A DNA stretch of 64,000 nucleotides. It comes from Brassica napus. Lineage: Eukaryota; Streptophyta; Magnoliopsida; Brassicales; Brassicaceae. A program made the position numbers and the translations under genes. The notes under the pieces were generated by a model. It was given only the letters and a program-made list of their open reading frames with translations. It was not told the origin of the DNA and searched no databases. The stretch lies in assembly GCF_020379485.1 (NCBI RefSeq), contig NW_026014653.1, forward strand, positions 434,001 to 498,000, in the 5' to 3' direction. This document shows, piece by piece, positions 12,276 to 22,718 of this stretch; position 1 is the first letter of the stretch, and the number at the start of each line of letters is the position of its first letter.

Positions 12276-13850
12276 CTAATAAAAAAAGACTACAACAATG
12301 AACAGAGAGTTAGATGTGTTTAAGGGGTGAAAAGATCCAATGAGACGCTTCACTTGAGACCCATAGACTATTGCTCGAAAGAACAAGTGATGATAGTCGA
12401 ATAAACAACACGTTGATGCACCAATAAGAAGAGGTTGAAGACTGAAATGTAGAGACCGTATCCGGGGTGGAATGTTGACCAGCAATAAATTTTGACGAGG
12501 AGCTCCAGAACAGTAGGCAACATTGAGAGAAAGAGGTCATATCTGACTTGATTTAACGCTGAAACAAACACGAACAATTCTAAAACCAACAAAGCTTACT
12601 AAAGAGACTAGGTGAATCTCAAAAGTAACAGAAAGCATATCGTTTGGCGAAGAGGAAGGTGGGGTGGTTGAAGCTGAAAACGGTTCCAAATCCATAGATA
12701 CATTTGACTCTGAACAACATTAAATGGATGGACCTACACGTGTAGAGGCGTATGGCTGTAGGGAGCGATCTCGGTTGGCAACAGACAGGGCCGGCTTATT
12801 AGGAGGGACAAGCGGTGCGACCGCTCCGAGCCCAAGCTCGTGTTCCCCCCCCCCCCCCCCGTATAATACTAATTAAGGGGTCCAATTTTTTAAAAAATTT
12901 ATATTTTTATATATAAAAAGTTATAAATATAATAAATAAAATTGAAAAGGGCCCAAATTATTTGATATGTATATAGTTTTATTTTCATTACAAAATATTA
13001 CTGATTAAATTTTAAAAACATTTTAAATATTATCTACATATAATTGTAGAGGATAAAAAAAATATTTTTTGCCCTAGGCTCTTAACAGTGTTTAGCCGGC
13101 GCTGGCAACAGATGTGTTAAAACCGGCCATGAAGAACTGATATCTTTAACCTTGGCGACCTGAGATGTATAAGAGCCTGACCAGACTTGATGCGCAAGTA
13201 GTTTTTGAGTCCACGCATTGACTCCATCTTCCGACATGGTACCGTGTCGCGAGAGTTACGAAAACTAAACAAGAACGCATTTCATCAAGCTGTATCAAGC
13301 TAAGCGTGAGAGGAAAAAACTCAGGAGGTCCATGTGTGGCGGAGATGATCTTGGAATGGTTGATTTGTTGTGGAGGAGGAGACAATGTAGAAGGGTGGAA
13401 GCGAGGTGAGACCACGTCTGTCGGAATCGCTGGTTCAGTGTGCTCGGATCTTTTGATGAAATGCGGAGGTGAAAGTGGAGTTGCAGGGATTGAACTGATA
13501 GAATACCTTAGAGTTAAATCTATAAAAACAGAGCATGATCCCATCAACACAACCCGTAACGGCTTGAACTCCGCAAGGGATGAGAGAAGGTAGACAAAAC
13601 CCTCCCGGGCCGCCACTATGCATCGCTGGAGCTACCCTTGGAGGAAGGAGGATGTCTGGAACAAATCCTTGGAGAGGCGGTTGAGGTGGAACTGTTGGTG
13701 AAGAGAACCGCCACAAGAATACGGTAAAGGTTTGATACTGTGACGGGGATTTGAGTCTCTGGTGGCTCTGGTGGATCCAAAGGCTGACCAGAGGAGGTGA
13801 GTAAACTGTATCCGCAATAAGATCAAGTTTGATAGGTTCGCTCATCTAAA
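12276..13850 (-). pseudogene. Decayed minus-strand coding relic, unassigned
   Basis: Several overlapping minus-strand frames (13845-13435 starting MSEPIKLDLIADTVYSPPLVS; 13616-13146; 12592-12276) suggest one formerly longer frame broken by frameshifts and by the hAT-type MITE at 12786-13104. The translation is Ser/Pro-rich then hydrophobic (FIDLTLRYSISSIP; LVKIYCWSTFHPGYG). GC content is higher than in the flanks. It could be the 5' UTR/ORF1 region of a LINE, but I see no zinc knuckle or endonuclease motif, so no family is given. Confidence 0.4.
12786..13104. mobile_element. hAT-type MITE, 319 bp
   Basis: Terminal inverted repeats CAGGGCCGGCT and CAGCGCCGGCT (10 of 11 match) flanked by a perfect 8-bp target duplication gcaacaga (12778-12785 and 13105-13112), the hAT signature. 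The interior has no coding capacity and includes a run of about 16 C near 12845. Same family, opposite orientation, as 15267-15564. Confidence 0.9.
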
Positions 13851-14681
13851 TTAGTATTGAATTTAGTCAAACACTTTCAGTACATTAAACAACATATAAA
13901 CCAATAACTAGATGATCAATCCAATTCAAGCATTAACAACCTAGATGAAGAAGCCTATAGTTATTCCCTATTCTAACAAATCACCATCATCAATCCATGG
14001 ATTCTTTTGAAACCCTAAACCTAACTAGAGATCTAATCAGACACAGAAGTCAGAGCACAGTGAATCATTGAGTAAGTCAGAGCAATGGAAATTATAAGGG
14101 GGTTCAGAAATGTTCTAAAGTAAGTTTCACCAATAAATATATAATTACATTTTACTTAAATTCATCAAAAGAAAGCAGGCAACATTATTACAACATACAC
14201 AAACTGTTTTGTATTATATTAAAAGGCATCTGATCGATCAAATGGTAGACGGTGAAAACATAGCACATGTCGTTATAAGGAAAAAAGAGACAGCTAAAAC
14301 ATTTCCCAAAGTCTTCAATGACGGATCAGATCCACAAACATATATAGAGGTCATGTACTCCTTAATTAGTTTTTCCTTGGGGATGGGTGTATCCTTCATA
14401 TCCGTTGTAGTAGACGTGAATCATGCGTGCAAGATCATTACTGCCTTTAGAACACAATGTCGCACACTAGTTCTCGTCAAGAACTCTTTATTTATTATCT
14501 TATCAGACTCTCAGACCATTTTATTAAGCTCCCTAAAAGCTTCATTTTCGGAACTCCATATTGTTTCATATAACAGCTGGCAGCATTCGGGACGTATCCT
14601 CTCGCAGGCATCTTTTCCATAGACATGTATCTATTTCCCAAAGTCACATACACTGCGACTTCCTCCCCACCAACCTCCTTG

Positions 14682-14888
14682 TGTTGGGATTGCGAAAGCC
14701 CATGTCCAACTTTGTATTGTACGATTAGTACGATATTGTCCACTTTGGACCTAATAGGCAAGCTCGCATGGATTTACTTTTGGTTTTCTTTCAAAAAAAC
14801 CTTGTACTAATTAGAGTTGAACATCTCTTTATACATTAGACACTCTTTGTCTAATTTTTCAATGTAGGACTTAGTTTGATATCTCACA
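14682..14888 (-). mobile_element. TRIM-like solo LTR, 207 bp
   Basis: Read on the minus strand it starts TGTGAGATATCAAAC and ends GCAATCCCAACA, the typical ends of small plant LTR elements. Five-bp flanks ccttg/ccatg differ by one base; the intact TPS exons have ccatg here, so this is a true target duplication inside exon 6 of TPS-B. Confidence 0.78.
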
Positions 14889-15156
14889 CCATGTGCTCCT
14901 CGAAGCTAGGAACATGATAAACTAGGGCCCATTTTGCGAGGTCAAAATTGCTTTTCACATTTGTCTTGAACTGCATGCTCAAAAATATAGATCCACGTTA
15001 CAACTGCAAAATGTTGTTTTTTAATATCATTTTGAAACTATGATACACCCATGACTTTTGTTTTTGTTGAAATATAATCCTGCGAGTTGATTTGAAAATT
15101 ATTCCAAAGGCATATGACAGTAAACTGATATTATAATAATAAAAAGATGAGCCCTT

Positions 15157-15780
15157 TGTCTTGGGGAGATAGTGATGCAAGTTGGCAACCGAAGGCAATA
15201 ACAATGTTCTAGAACAAAAAAAAAATGTACGAGGAATATTTGGTGTCTGTGGCCCTTTGTCTTGGGCAGGGCCGGTTCAACATTGTCGGGGATCATAGGG
15301 CAAAAAAAAAAATTTACTCTTTAAAATTTATATGTAGATAATGTTTAAAATATTTTTAAATTTTAATAAGTAATATTTTGTATATTTGTAATGAAATACA
15401 TATCAAATAATTTTGAGCCCTTTTCAATTTTATTTATTATTTTTTTATATATAAGTATATAGATTTATAAAAAAATTGGGACCCTTAACTATTATTATAC
15501 GGGGGGACACGGGCTTGGATCCGGGGTGGTCGCACTGTTTGTCCTCCCCATTGAGCCAGCCCTGGTCTTGGGGAGAGAGTGATCCAAGTTGGCCAAATAA
15601 AAAATGTTCTGAAAACAAAGGTACGAGGAATATTTGGTGTTTGTGGAATATTCGGTGTAGGGTCTTGGGGAGAGAGTGATCCAAGTTGGCCAAATAAAAA
15701 ATGTTCTGAAAACAAAGGTACGAGGAATATTTGGTGTTTGTGGCATATTTGGTGTTTGTGGCTAAACTTACTACTCTACT
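15157..15780. repeat. Tandem copies of a ~100-bp TPS intron-5 unit
   Basis: The unit gtcttggggagagagtgatg... acgaggaatatttggtgtttgtgg occurs at about 15157-15257, 15565-15661 and 15662-15765 in TPS-B. Single or partial copies lie in intron 5 of TPS-1 (5276-5362), in copy C (20470-20535, 20811-20900) and in TPS-2 (40768-40876). The hAT MITE at 15267 inserted into its gtcttggg word. The unit is thus a piece of the ancestral intron that has duplicated locally. Confidence 0.8.
15267..15564. mobile_element. hAT-type MITE, 298 bp
   Basis: Ends CAGGGCCGGTT... and ...GAGCCAGCCCTG form imperfect inverted repeats and are flanked by a perfect 8-bp duplication gtcttggg (15259-15266 and 15565-15572). It is the same family as 12786-13104 in reverse orientation, sharing the block aagcccgtgtcccccc read on the minus strand. 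Confidence 0.9.
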
Positions 15781-15910
15781 AATACGAATCCCCTATATAT
15801 TAAAAGAGAAACATTACAACATTTAAACCATGACACGTGTTATCACGAGAATCAATTTCAAAATTCATAGAAAAATAAGTTGGTTCATCTAAACATATAG
15901 TATACTTTTT

Positions 15911-16365
15911 AGGGCAAATCTCCAAAATAGCACATTTCTAAGTTTATATCACAAAAATAGCACTCAAAAACTAAAATGACCAAAATAGCACATTTCTAAG
16001 TTTATCCTTTGAAAATTTTAATTTTTTTATTTTTCAAAATTTGAAATCTTATCTCCAAAACCTCATTTCTCAACTATAAACCCTAAACCTTAAACTCTAA
16101 ACCCTAAACCCTAAACCATAAACCCTAAACCCTAAACTCTAAACCCTAAACCCTAAACCCTAAACCCTAAACCCTAAACTCTAAACCCTAAACTCTAAAC
16201 CCTAAACCCTAAACCCTAAATCCTAAACCCCATCCTTTAACTCTAAACCCTAAGTTTGTGACTTTTGATAAAACATTAAGTGCTATTTTTGTGACTTTTG
16301 ATCTTGAGTGCTAGTTTGGGAACATAAACTTGATTTAGTGCTATTTTTGTCTTTTTCTCTACTTT
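15911..16365. repeat. Telomere-core repeat, copy iii, with (CCCTAAA)n array
   Basis: Ends agggcaaatctccaaaatagcac and gtgctatttttgtctttttctc, imperfectly inverted. The core 16076-16250 is about 175 bp of CCCTAAA and ACTCTAAA words, the plant telomere motif and a one-base variant. Related copies at 8.1, 10.7 and 41.0 kb contain only decayed forms, so the array expanded in this copy. It is not a chromosome end: it lies within a Helitron. Confidence 0.8.
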
Positions 16366-16578
16366 TTATTCAACTAATCATATAATTAATTATTAATATA
16401 AAACTATTCTTCTTATTTCCTTAAATAGAGCATACAAAATTACCTAATATGATTAAAATATATATGATAATTACTGATTTTAAATAATAAAGATTTCATA
16501 ATAATTTATACTTCCTCTATCATTTTTGTTTTATATTAATATTATTAGAATTAATTAGACAATAAAATTAACCAAATA

Positions 16579-16775
16579 CAATATAACCTCCTTAAATTAA
16601 TACTCTATAAATTAATATACACTAAATATCTCTATAAAATAATACAATTTTATAGTCTCAAATTGAGTTTTTGGTTCAATTAGTATATCGATAAATTAAT
16701 ATCTCTATAAATTAATAAATTTTTTTTATAGTTTTGGTGTAGTCCCAATATTATTAATTTATAGAGGTTTCACTG
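16579..16775. mobile_element. Emigrant-like MITE, short copy
   Basis: Ends CAATATAACCTCC and GAGGTTTCACTG are imperfect inverted repeats, flanked by TA on both sides, matching the Emigrant (pogo/mariner type) ends of the 553-bp copy at 47310. Nested in Helitron a. Confidence 0.7.
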
Positions 16776-18316
16776 TACTAAAATTTTTGATTTTTCTATA
16801 TATTTTATATTTTGAATTTTAAAAACAAATATAAATTAATAACTTTTAACAATCTCACTTTGAAAATTTGTGATCAATGGTTTAATTTTTATATAAAAAA
16901 AGATACAAATGTTCATAAAATTATATGAGTAGGATGTCTTATTTAATTAATATCATATTATATATATATATATATATATATACAAATATCAATTAAATTA
17001 AATTATATATATTATATAAATGTAGAAATTTCAAAATTTCAAAATTTTCATTGAACAAATACTAAGATTTTAATATTTTAGTTTCAAAATTTTTATTGAA
17101 TTTGTAAAAATGATTATAAATTAATAAAAAATATTAAAAGTTCCATATTGTTTTTTTTTCAATGTTTAGATGTTTTTGTTATAAAATAAAAATGATTATA
17201 AAACTATGTGAATAGAAATTTTTTTATTTAATAAATAGTCATATTAAAAAATATATACTATACATCGATGTTCATATCATTTAAATTTAATTATTAACAA
17301 TATAAAATATAAAAAATGATTATTTGAATCTATTTACCATAAAATGATTGTAAATAATAATAATTATTTTGATCTATATGTCCGCACCAATTTAATTAAA
17401 TATGTAATAGTTCCTGATCTCTCACGAATTTAATATAAGCAAAAGAACACAAATCCCTTATATATTAAAAGAGAAACATTTTTTTTAAGTTGTAACATTT
17501 AGTTAAATGCTTCGGTGTTAGCTTCATAGCCTTCCTCACAAACATATGGTCCTCTCAAAACTGATAAAGGCAATCGTATGTTAAAATGGAAAATTTGACA
17601 TATCCTATATACATGTTGTTTACGTAAATGAGCTTGAATCAATTGCTTATGTTATTCCATAAAAGATTGAATATTTTTTATATGGTAAGTATATATTTCG
17701 TTTAATAAATAGTGATTTTCTAGACATAATGACAACTATTTCATGTCTAATTCTTATAAAAAAAAGGCGCGGAAGATGGTTAATTCTCACACAATCAAAT
17801 TTATATATCATTTTCTATTTTTGGCAAAAATATTATTAATGTGTCAACTTAATTAAAGCCGAAATTTAAAAGTGTGGACTTTAAAAATAAAAAATTATCA
17901 ACAACTATGGTTCATATATTATTTATCAACCTTATATTCATGCACAAGTGTTATATACGATTTTAGACTTCATAAAATTATAGTTATTGCATAACATTAA
18001 AATTTTGTATGAGTAAATATTATAGTAAAAATTCACCTCGCGCAAGTGCGCGGTTTATCAACTAGTATGTTTGTATAACTCAAAAGTCATCAAATAAAAT
18101 TTTGTCTCTCGAGCACTCTTACTAGCTCTTTTCATTTTCTAGTAGTTTATTTTTATTTTGTTTTGTTTTTCACAGATAGGAAGACGAAGACTTAAAAACT
18201 AACGATTAAGCAGGTGAAGATAATATGATCTCTGAAAAAGATATTCGAGTATTAAAACAAAAATTAGACACAAACTGAATAAATGAAAATTTTCAAATTT
18301 GAATGTTATCAATTTT

Positions 18317-18570
18317 TACATGGCCATGTAATTTATTAAATGAAGGATATATTTTGTTTTAAGTTTCAGAATTACACTTACATGGCCATGTAACTATTAA
18401 CAAACAAAATTTGTATTTATCAATTTTTACATGGCCATGTAATTATTAACAAACAAAATTTGTGTTTACATGGCCATGTATCTTTAATGTAAATGTTACA
18501 GAAAACATTATTATTGTATATTAATAACAAAATTATTAACATACAAAATTTGTGTTTACATGGCCATGTA
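18317..18570. repeat. Five copies of the palindrome TACATGGCCATGTA
   Basis: Perfect 14-bp palindromes at 18317, 18379, 18428, 18467 and 18557 within TPS-B intron 5. The last two lie in a 90-bp tandem duplication. TPS-1 and TPS-2 have tacatggatgtaa or tgcatggatgtca at the equivalent site, so the palindrome arose by a small insertion and then spread locally. Confidence 0.85.
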
Positions 18571-18735
18571 TCTTTAATTTAAATGTTACAGAAAACATTA
18601 TTATAGTATGATAACATTTAAATTAAAGATACAACTTTTTTTTGTCACGAATTAAAGATACAACTGGAATTATCAAATTGTGGATACTATTTAAGAATAA
18701 TATGTCTGCTGATATATCTCGTTTTCAAAAGTTTT

Positions 18736-19468
18736 TGTAACATCTTGATTTCTATTTTCTTGTAATCTTTTCGAACACACGTCAGTTTAGAATTCTAGAG
18801 TTAAGTGTGGTTAAGCGGAGTAGTGGAAACATCGGTGACCTATGAAGAAGTGATTTGTGATATCGTGTGAGTGAGAGTAAAGCACGTGAAAAAATCATGT
18901 GGTAATTGTAGGATCAATAAACAAGACTAATGAGCCACCAAAAAATTAATCCACCGTCCGTCGCAAAGAATGGGGCTCACGAACAGAGAGAGCGGTCGTG
19001 GGAGGTCCATTAACCGTAGACGGTCATGGCGATACAAGTGGTATCATAACTGTTTAACCATCTTGGCTCTTATCCGAGAAGCGTCTTAAGACCTATCGTG
19101 GTACGCAGCGGGGGCGTTGCTTTTGTGAGTAGGGGTGAATTGTAACATCTCGATTTCTGTTATATGTGGAAAAGCTTAAGAATGGGCTATGCCTCCAAAA
19201 TGCGTTTACCTTTTCAAACACACACTTGTTTGGAACTCTACAGTTAAACGTGTTTGAGCTGGAGTAGAAGAAAGATGGATGACTAATCGGAAAATGTGAT
19301 ATGTTGCTACTGAGACCAAAGAACGAAAAATGTCATGTGGTGATTGCATGGTCAGTAAATAAGACTAACGAGGCACCGCAAAATTAATGCACCGCCTCTC
19401 ACATTGAATAGGGCACATAAACCGAGAGAACATGGGTAAGAGGCCCATTAGCCGTAAGGGACACTACA
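18736..19468 (+). mobile_element. Cassandra-type TRIM retrotransposon with 5S-like LTRs
   Basis: LTRs 18736-19036 (301 bp) and 19141-19468 (328 bp) both start TGTAACATCT and end TACA. The primer-binding site tggtatcataac follows LTR1 directly (one change from the initiator tRNA-Met complement), and a purine-rich tract aggggtgaat precedes LTR2. Each LTR carries a 5S rRNA-like block (18788-18842; 19222-19285), for example ggaactctacagttaaacg against the 5S gaactccgcagttaagcg. There is no coding region, as in all Cassandra elements. Flanks gtttt/atttt are a decayed 5-bp duplication. It sits in TPS-B intron 5. The LTRs are clearly diverged, so it is old. Confidence 0.88.
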
Positions 19469-19699
19469 ATTTTTTCCATGTCAATTTAGCACAAGTATTA
19501 AGGTAAAAATAATTAGCTCAATTAATTCAGTTTCTTAGCACGGATTATATACGTACTTATGTCCACGACTTAATCATACTGATAAAGAAGATATAGTTTG
19601 ATTACTTTATCACTTCTTTTAAGGCGCTCACGTTGTATGACCTTCGTTATGACCTAAGATCTCTTTTAAACTCTTTAAAGGTATCTACCGTGCTCATAT

Positions 19700-20460
19700 G
19701 CACAAGACGTCTATGGCACAAAACTTTCTTATCTTTAAATGATTTTTTCTTGACACAATTGTTTATTTAACCTAGTACATATTCACCATCTAGTAAGTAC
19801 TATGATCCATACAAAGGTTTTTGAATAGCAAAAAATATAGCCTTCCCATGTCTATCATTTTTTTCAAAGCCTAATACATGCAAGATTCCAGTAGATATCA
19901 AGTTTCTTTTAGTTTCAGAATATACTAAACCCTAAACCCTTGGATAAAGCATAAATCCTTGAATAAATCATAAATTCTAAATCAAAAACGCTAAATACTA
20001 AAATACTCAAAGGTTTAGGATTTAAGATTTAGGGTTTAGGGTTTAGTGTTTTTTTTTATTTAGAGTTTAGAATTTATCCAAGGGTTTCGTGTTTACCCAA
20101 GGATTTAGGGTTTAGGATTTAAAGTTTAGGAGATATGATTTAGGTGGTTTAGTGTTTTTTTAATTTAGAGTTTAGAAATTATCCAAAAATTTAGGGTTTA
20201 TCCAAGGGTTTAGAATTTAGGATTTAGAGTTTAGGGGATAAGATTTAGGTTTAGTGTTTTTTATGACGACGTTAAAAATATTTTTTTTTAAATCTTTCTT
20301 TTTTGTAATTATTACTATTTTTTCTTTTTTTTTATTTTTACTTTTTTATTTAAAAAAAAAATAATATAACTTGATAATATTTTGTTTCTTTTTTTTAAAA
20401 GATATCAAATATGAGATAACACAATCCTATTGGTTGGTGAACCTAGATAAATAAATACGG
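19700..20460. repeat. AT-rich spacer with decayed TTTAGGG/CCCTAAA words
   Basis: 19925-20270 holds interspersed forward and reverse telomere-like words and a repeated phrase tttagagtttag... ttatccaagggttt (three versions). No gene. It separates TPS-B exon 5 from the intron-5 copy C. Confidence 0.55.
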
Positions 20461-20542
20461 TGTGTGTGGGCGGTGATGCAAGTTGGCCAACAAAGACAAT
20501 AAATAATGTGTGACTCGGGGACAGAGTGATGCAAGTTGAGTA

Positions 20543-20802
20543 CTCCCTCTGTTTTTTTAATATAAGTCGTTTTACAGAAATTTTTATGTTTCAAATTACA
20601 TGACGTTTTTGATTTTCTATGTAAAATTTATTAACACTTAATGTTATATGACCAATGATAATATACCTTCTATTTTATTATTGGTTGATTTGTGGTTAGG
20701 TAAATAATTAATTATGTTTTTGTTTAAAAAATATAAAAAATTAGTGATTTTCTTAATTTTTGTGCACAATTCTAAAACGAATTATATTAAAAACGGATGG
20801 AG
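20543..20802. mobile_element. Stowaway MITE, 260 bp
   Basis: Ends CTCCCTCTGTTTTTTTAATATA and ...TATATTAAAAACGGATGGAG are inverted repeats with TA on both sides, the Stowaway (Tc1/mariner) signature. Inserted in intron copy C. Confidence 0.88.
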
Positions 20803-20926
20803 TATTATCTTGGGAACAGAGTGATGCAAGTTGGCCAACAAAGGCAATACAAATGTTCTAAGAAACACATGTACTAGGAATATTTGGTGTTTGTGGCTAA
20901 ACTTACTACTCCTCTATAAATATGAA

Positions 20927-21719
20927 CTAGATCTCGATCCGCGCAACCGCGCGAATTTTTGTTTTCATTTATTTTTATATAAATATTTTGTTTTCAATTC
21001 TAAATTGGTATATATTATAATATATATGTGTCTATCAATTTTTAAAACATAATAAGTTTACTGTATATTTTTTTCATTTAATAGATTGTTTCAAACTTTC
21101 ACATGTATTTGTATCTTCTTCTATATAGATATTTTCGGATTATTATTTCATTATTAAAATCATAACTATATATATAAATATTAGTAAAATATTATTTTAT
21201 TGTCATATTCAAAGATATTGTAACATTTTACACATTTAGAAAGTTTTTAAAAAATTAAAATTTTCGCTTCATAGATTTATATTATCGAGTAAATAATTAA
21301 ACATTTAGTTTTTGTTTAATTTTTAAAATAAACTATATAGTTTAAAATTTTTTTTCATTGGTTTAAGGTAGTAAAAATTAATCATTGTTAGATAATATGA
21401 TTTTTGTTATTTAAAAAAAAATCTTTATAATTTTAAAAGTTAACATCGACAAATATTTAAATATTTAGCATATAGAGGTATAGTATTACAATATTAAATT
21501 ATGTCTATTTAATTTATACTATCTATAAGTCCAATGGATCATCTATTGTTTAAATCCAATTATTGATAGTCCAATAAAAATTTCTTGTAGGCCCAAAATT
21601 AAAATGATACGATTAGATATTAAATGTAACATGATTTTTTAGGAATAAGTCCATTAGGTCTATTTAAAAAAAAAATCATACATGAATCAAGGTTATCACT
21701 TCTGTTTTAATATATAAGA
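20927..21719 (-). mobile_element. Helitron c, 793 bp, non-autonomous
   Basis: On the minus strand it begins TCTTATATATTAAAACAGAAG and ends with a hairpin (CGCGCGGTTGCGCGG) then ATCGAGATCTAG, between host A and T. It lies in copy C at exactly the A|T position hit by Helitron a in TPS-B, but in opposite orientation, with different length and interior. Confidence 0.87.
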
Positions 21720-22012
21720 TATGTTTGTATCACTCAAAAGTCATCAAATAATTTTTGTCTCTCGAGCTCTCTTACTAGCTCTTTTTATTTTCTAGTGGTT
21801 TATTTTTATTTTGTCTTGTTTTTTCACAAACAGGAAGACGAAAACTTGAAAAATAACGATTAAGCAGGTGAAGATAATATGATCTCTGAAAAAGATACTC
21901 GAGTATTAAAACAAAAAGTTAGAGACAAATTAAATAAATGAAAATGATGTGATTCAAAATTTTGGCTTATGCTGATTTTGTATTTCATATATCTATTATG
22001 AAAAGTCATCAT

Positions 22013-22460
22013 GTGATGGAGCATGAATCACGAGGAGCATGAATCACGGGGTGATTATTCTAATAATGTTCCATGGATCAAATACCATGATCCAATCAAG
22101 ATTTTAATATGTGATGGAGCATGAATCACGGGGTGATTATTCTAATAATGTTCCATGGATCAAATACCATGATCCAATCAAGATTTTAATATGTGATGGA
22201 GCATGAATCACGGGGTGATTATTCTAATAATGTTCCGATTGATCAATACCATGATTCCCATCAAGATTTTAATATGTTACCTGACAATACTACTATTTCC
22301 GAAAACGTCCAATAACAGATTTACGAAGAAAATCATGATGCAGTTCGACAAATGAACCTTTATACGAATGCATCTGTTACCTTATGAACCTATTCAACAA
22401 GAGTGATGCCTCTGTTCCAACTCCCCAATCAAGCCAACAACTTAACCAAAATTCTTCTGT
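22013..22460 (+). repeat. 82-bp tandem repeat (x3) and unassigned coding relic
   Basis: Units start gtgatggagcatgaatcacg at 22013, 22111 and 22193; the last two are 82 bp apart and the first has an extra 16-bp internal duplication. Before duplication the sequence was probably coding: the last unit reads HESRGDYSNNVPIDQYHDSH and continues QDFNMLPDNTTISENVQ-stop, with a further frame YEENHDAVRQMNLYTNAS. It is rich in Asn, Asp and Gln, like the tail of a transcription factor (type I MADS is one guess), but I cannot assign it. Confidence 0.6.
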
Positions 22461-22494
22461 ACACTAACTCTTCCATCTGATTTTGGTGTATTTT

Positions 22495-22640
22495 GTGTTT
22501 ATACTATGTTAAACTTTAACATCATTAGATGTATTTTGTAAAAACATCATTAGATGTCTTTTTTTAAGAACATTACTAGATGTCTTTTGTAACTATTGAA
22601 AAATATCATTAGATGTCTTTTGTAAAAAAAACATAATTTT
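22495..22640. repeat. Short degenerate tandem repeat
   Basis: Four versions of acatcattagatgtcttttgtaaa spaced about 30-45 bp. No coding or structural role seen. Confidence 0.65.
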
Positions 22641-22718
22641 AATGGTATTTGACTGTTTTAATTAAAAATTATGCTTTTATGTCATAATTTTGTTTATTGT
22701 TTTAAATTTGGTTACACA

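Larger units (their letters stand above)
15789..18065 (+). mobile_element. Helitron a, 2.28 kb, non-autonomous
   Basis: Begins TCCCCTATATATTAAAAGAG after a host A, and ends with a GC hairpin (CGCGCAAGTGCGCG) then ATCAACTAG before a host T, as Helitrons do. The undisturbed site is visible in TPS-2 (aaatatgaA|Tatgtttg). The interior holds a telomere-like repeat (15911-16365), an Emigrant-like MITE (16579-16775), a (TA)n run and a second Helitron 5' end at about 17453 (TCCCTTATATATTAAAAGAG), but no Rep/helicase ORF. Confidence 0.85.
14300..19700 (-). pseudogene. TPS-B: terpene synthase relic (exons 5-7 only)
   Basis: Decayed terpene synthase copy. Exon 7 (about 14318-14605) matches the TPS-1 C-terminus but has frame errors. 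Intron 6 and the 5' part of exon 7 with much of exon 6 have been deleted, fusing exon 7 to exon 6 at about 14605. Exon 6 (to about 14987) is interrupted by a TRIM solo LTR at 14682-14888. Exon 5 survives at about 19613-19700 with an internal deletion of roughly 70 bp. Intron 5, about 1 kb in TPS-1, is here about 4.6 kb through insertion of a hAT MITE, tandem duplications, a Helitron and a Cassandra element. Exons 1-4 are not found. Confidence 0.87.
20461..22010 (-). pseudogene. TPS intron-5 copy C (no exons)
   Basis: A further copy of TPS intron 5: the ~100-bp unit (20811-20900), gtggctaaacttactact... tatgaa, then on the far side of Helitron c tatgtttgtatcactcaaaagtcatcaaat through gattaagcaggtgaagataatatgatct. 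It matches TPS-B intron 5 more closely than TPS-1. No TPS exon is found beside it, so either the exons were deleted or the intron fragment duplicated alone. Confidence 0.8.

Noticed and set aside
16076..16250. Chromosome end or telomere
   Set aside because: The CCCTAAA array is short, mixed with variants, and lies inside a repeat within a Helitron with unique sequence on both sides.
18010..18065. Rho-independent-type terminator hairpins at the GC palindromes
   Set aside because: These hairpins (also near 20940, 27050, 45600, 50980 and 63540) are the 3' ends of Helitrons in a plant genome.
18788..19285. 5S rRNA gene
   Set aside because: The 5S-like blocks are diverged, occur once per LTR and sit between LTR, PBS and PPT landmarks; this is a Cassandra element.
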